Shown: positions 12,996 to 13,287 of the stretch, one piece after another
How positions within the stretch are numbered: the first letter of the stretch is position 1
How the letters are laid out: each line of letters opens with the position of its first letter
From: Sphingomonadaceae bacterium
GTDB lineage: Bacteria; Pseudomonadota; Alphaproteobacteria; Sphingomonadales; Sphingomonadaceae
NCBI GenBank assembly: GCA_019239785.1
Contig: JAFAZM010000185.1
Span: 1-13,287, forward strand
Length of the DNA stretch: 13,287 bases
Direction: 5' to 3'
The notes under the pieces: model-generated
Databases searched by the model: none
The model's input: the letters and a program-made list of their open reading frames with translations, nothing else
What the model was told of the DNA's origin: nothing
Made by a program: the position numbers and the translations under genes

Positions 12996-13287
12996 TCAGC
13001 TATCGTATCTGAGTCCGTCGACGCGCGCCGCGGCGTTCCAGGCTTCCTCGGTCGAGGGCATGCTCGCGTCGGAGGTGATCCGCCAGCTGCCGTCCGGCTG
13101 GCGGCGCAGGGTGACGAGGAACTTCACATATTGGACCATTGCCGGGGCGCCCGGGCGGGTCATCGTCTGGCGCATATAGCCGCCGTCGATCGCGATCTCG
13201 CCGGCGACGCTGCGCCGGGCGAGCCGATATTGGGCGGCGACGCTGATACCGTCCTGCCGCATCCGCGCGCTCATCGCGGCGTAGTTT
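12996..13287 (-). CDS. NTF2-like/SnoaL-type protein, C-terminal part (runs off window)
   Basis: The frame is open from the window edge to a TGA at 12998-12996, giving 96 residues. An ATG occurs at 13274, but the frame continues upstream (NYAA before it), so the gene very likely begins outside the window. The segment has the alternating strands and closing motif of the NTF2-like/DUF4440 fold: AAQYRLARRSVAGEIAIDGG, YVKFLVTLRRQPDGSWRITSD, with the DGSWRI strand being the most characteristic. Such proteins are small cone-shaped enzymes or ligand binders of varied function. With the N-terminal half missing, neither a signal peptide nor active-site residues can be judged. The copy B repeat lies directly downstream. 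Confidence 0.65.
   Translation of the reverse strand, partial: NYAAMSARMRQDGISVAAQYRLARRSVAGEIAIDGGYMRQTMTRPGAPAMVQYVKFLVTLRRQPDGSWRITSDASMPSTEEAWNAAARVDGLRYDS

Overview
The window is GC-rich, gene-dense DNA, most likely from the chromosome of an alphaproteobacterium, probably a sphingomonad. Three things point this way: a UPF0262 protein (a family essentially confined to Alphaproteobacteria), a dCTP deaminase with the alphaproteobacterial GKSTYARCG signature, and two G/C-rich intergenic inverted repeats of a kind common in sphingomonad genomes. Possible CtrA boxes next to GANTC sites, and a possible EcfG (general stress sigma factor) promoter, fit the same assignment. The genus is inferred, not proven. 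I see no tRNA, rRNA, CRISPR array, insertion sequence or phage gene.

Left part, + strand (1-4008): the 3' end of an RNase R gene overlaps a pirin gene. A TetR-family regulator with its own palindrome follows and is translationally coupled to a GT1-type glycosyltransferase. Next come a small exported protein of unknown function and a small two-helix membrane protein with a TTG start. Middle (4015-7172): a minus-strand GT4 glycosyltransferase lies divergent from a + strand NAD(P)H-dependent FMN reductase. After an inverted-repeat element come a + strand exported double-LysM protein and a second small exported protein that is a clear paralogue of the one at 3245.

Right part, all minus strand (7198-13287), listed in transcription order from the right edge: an NTF2-like protein cut by the window end, a second inverted-repeat element, UPF0262, an exported SGNH hydrolase with an extra beta-rich C-terminal domain, dCTP deaminase (dcd), a VOC/glyoxalase-like protein, a decayed partial copy of that VOC gene, a SAM methyltransferase with an N-terminal winged helix, and an exported CE15 glucuronoyl-esterase-like hydrolase coupled to the methyltransferase by an ATGA overlap.

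Most genes are housekeeping or envelope functions. The parts least explained by known biology are the paralogous exported pair with two conserved cysteines, the cell-cycle-type control region before the LysM gene, the methyltransferase/esterase couple with an in-frame VOC relic upstream, and the TetR/GT1 pair. No single complete new system is evident.
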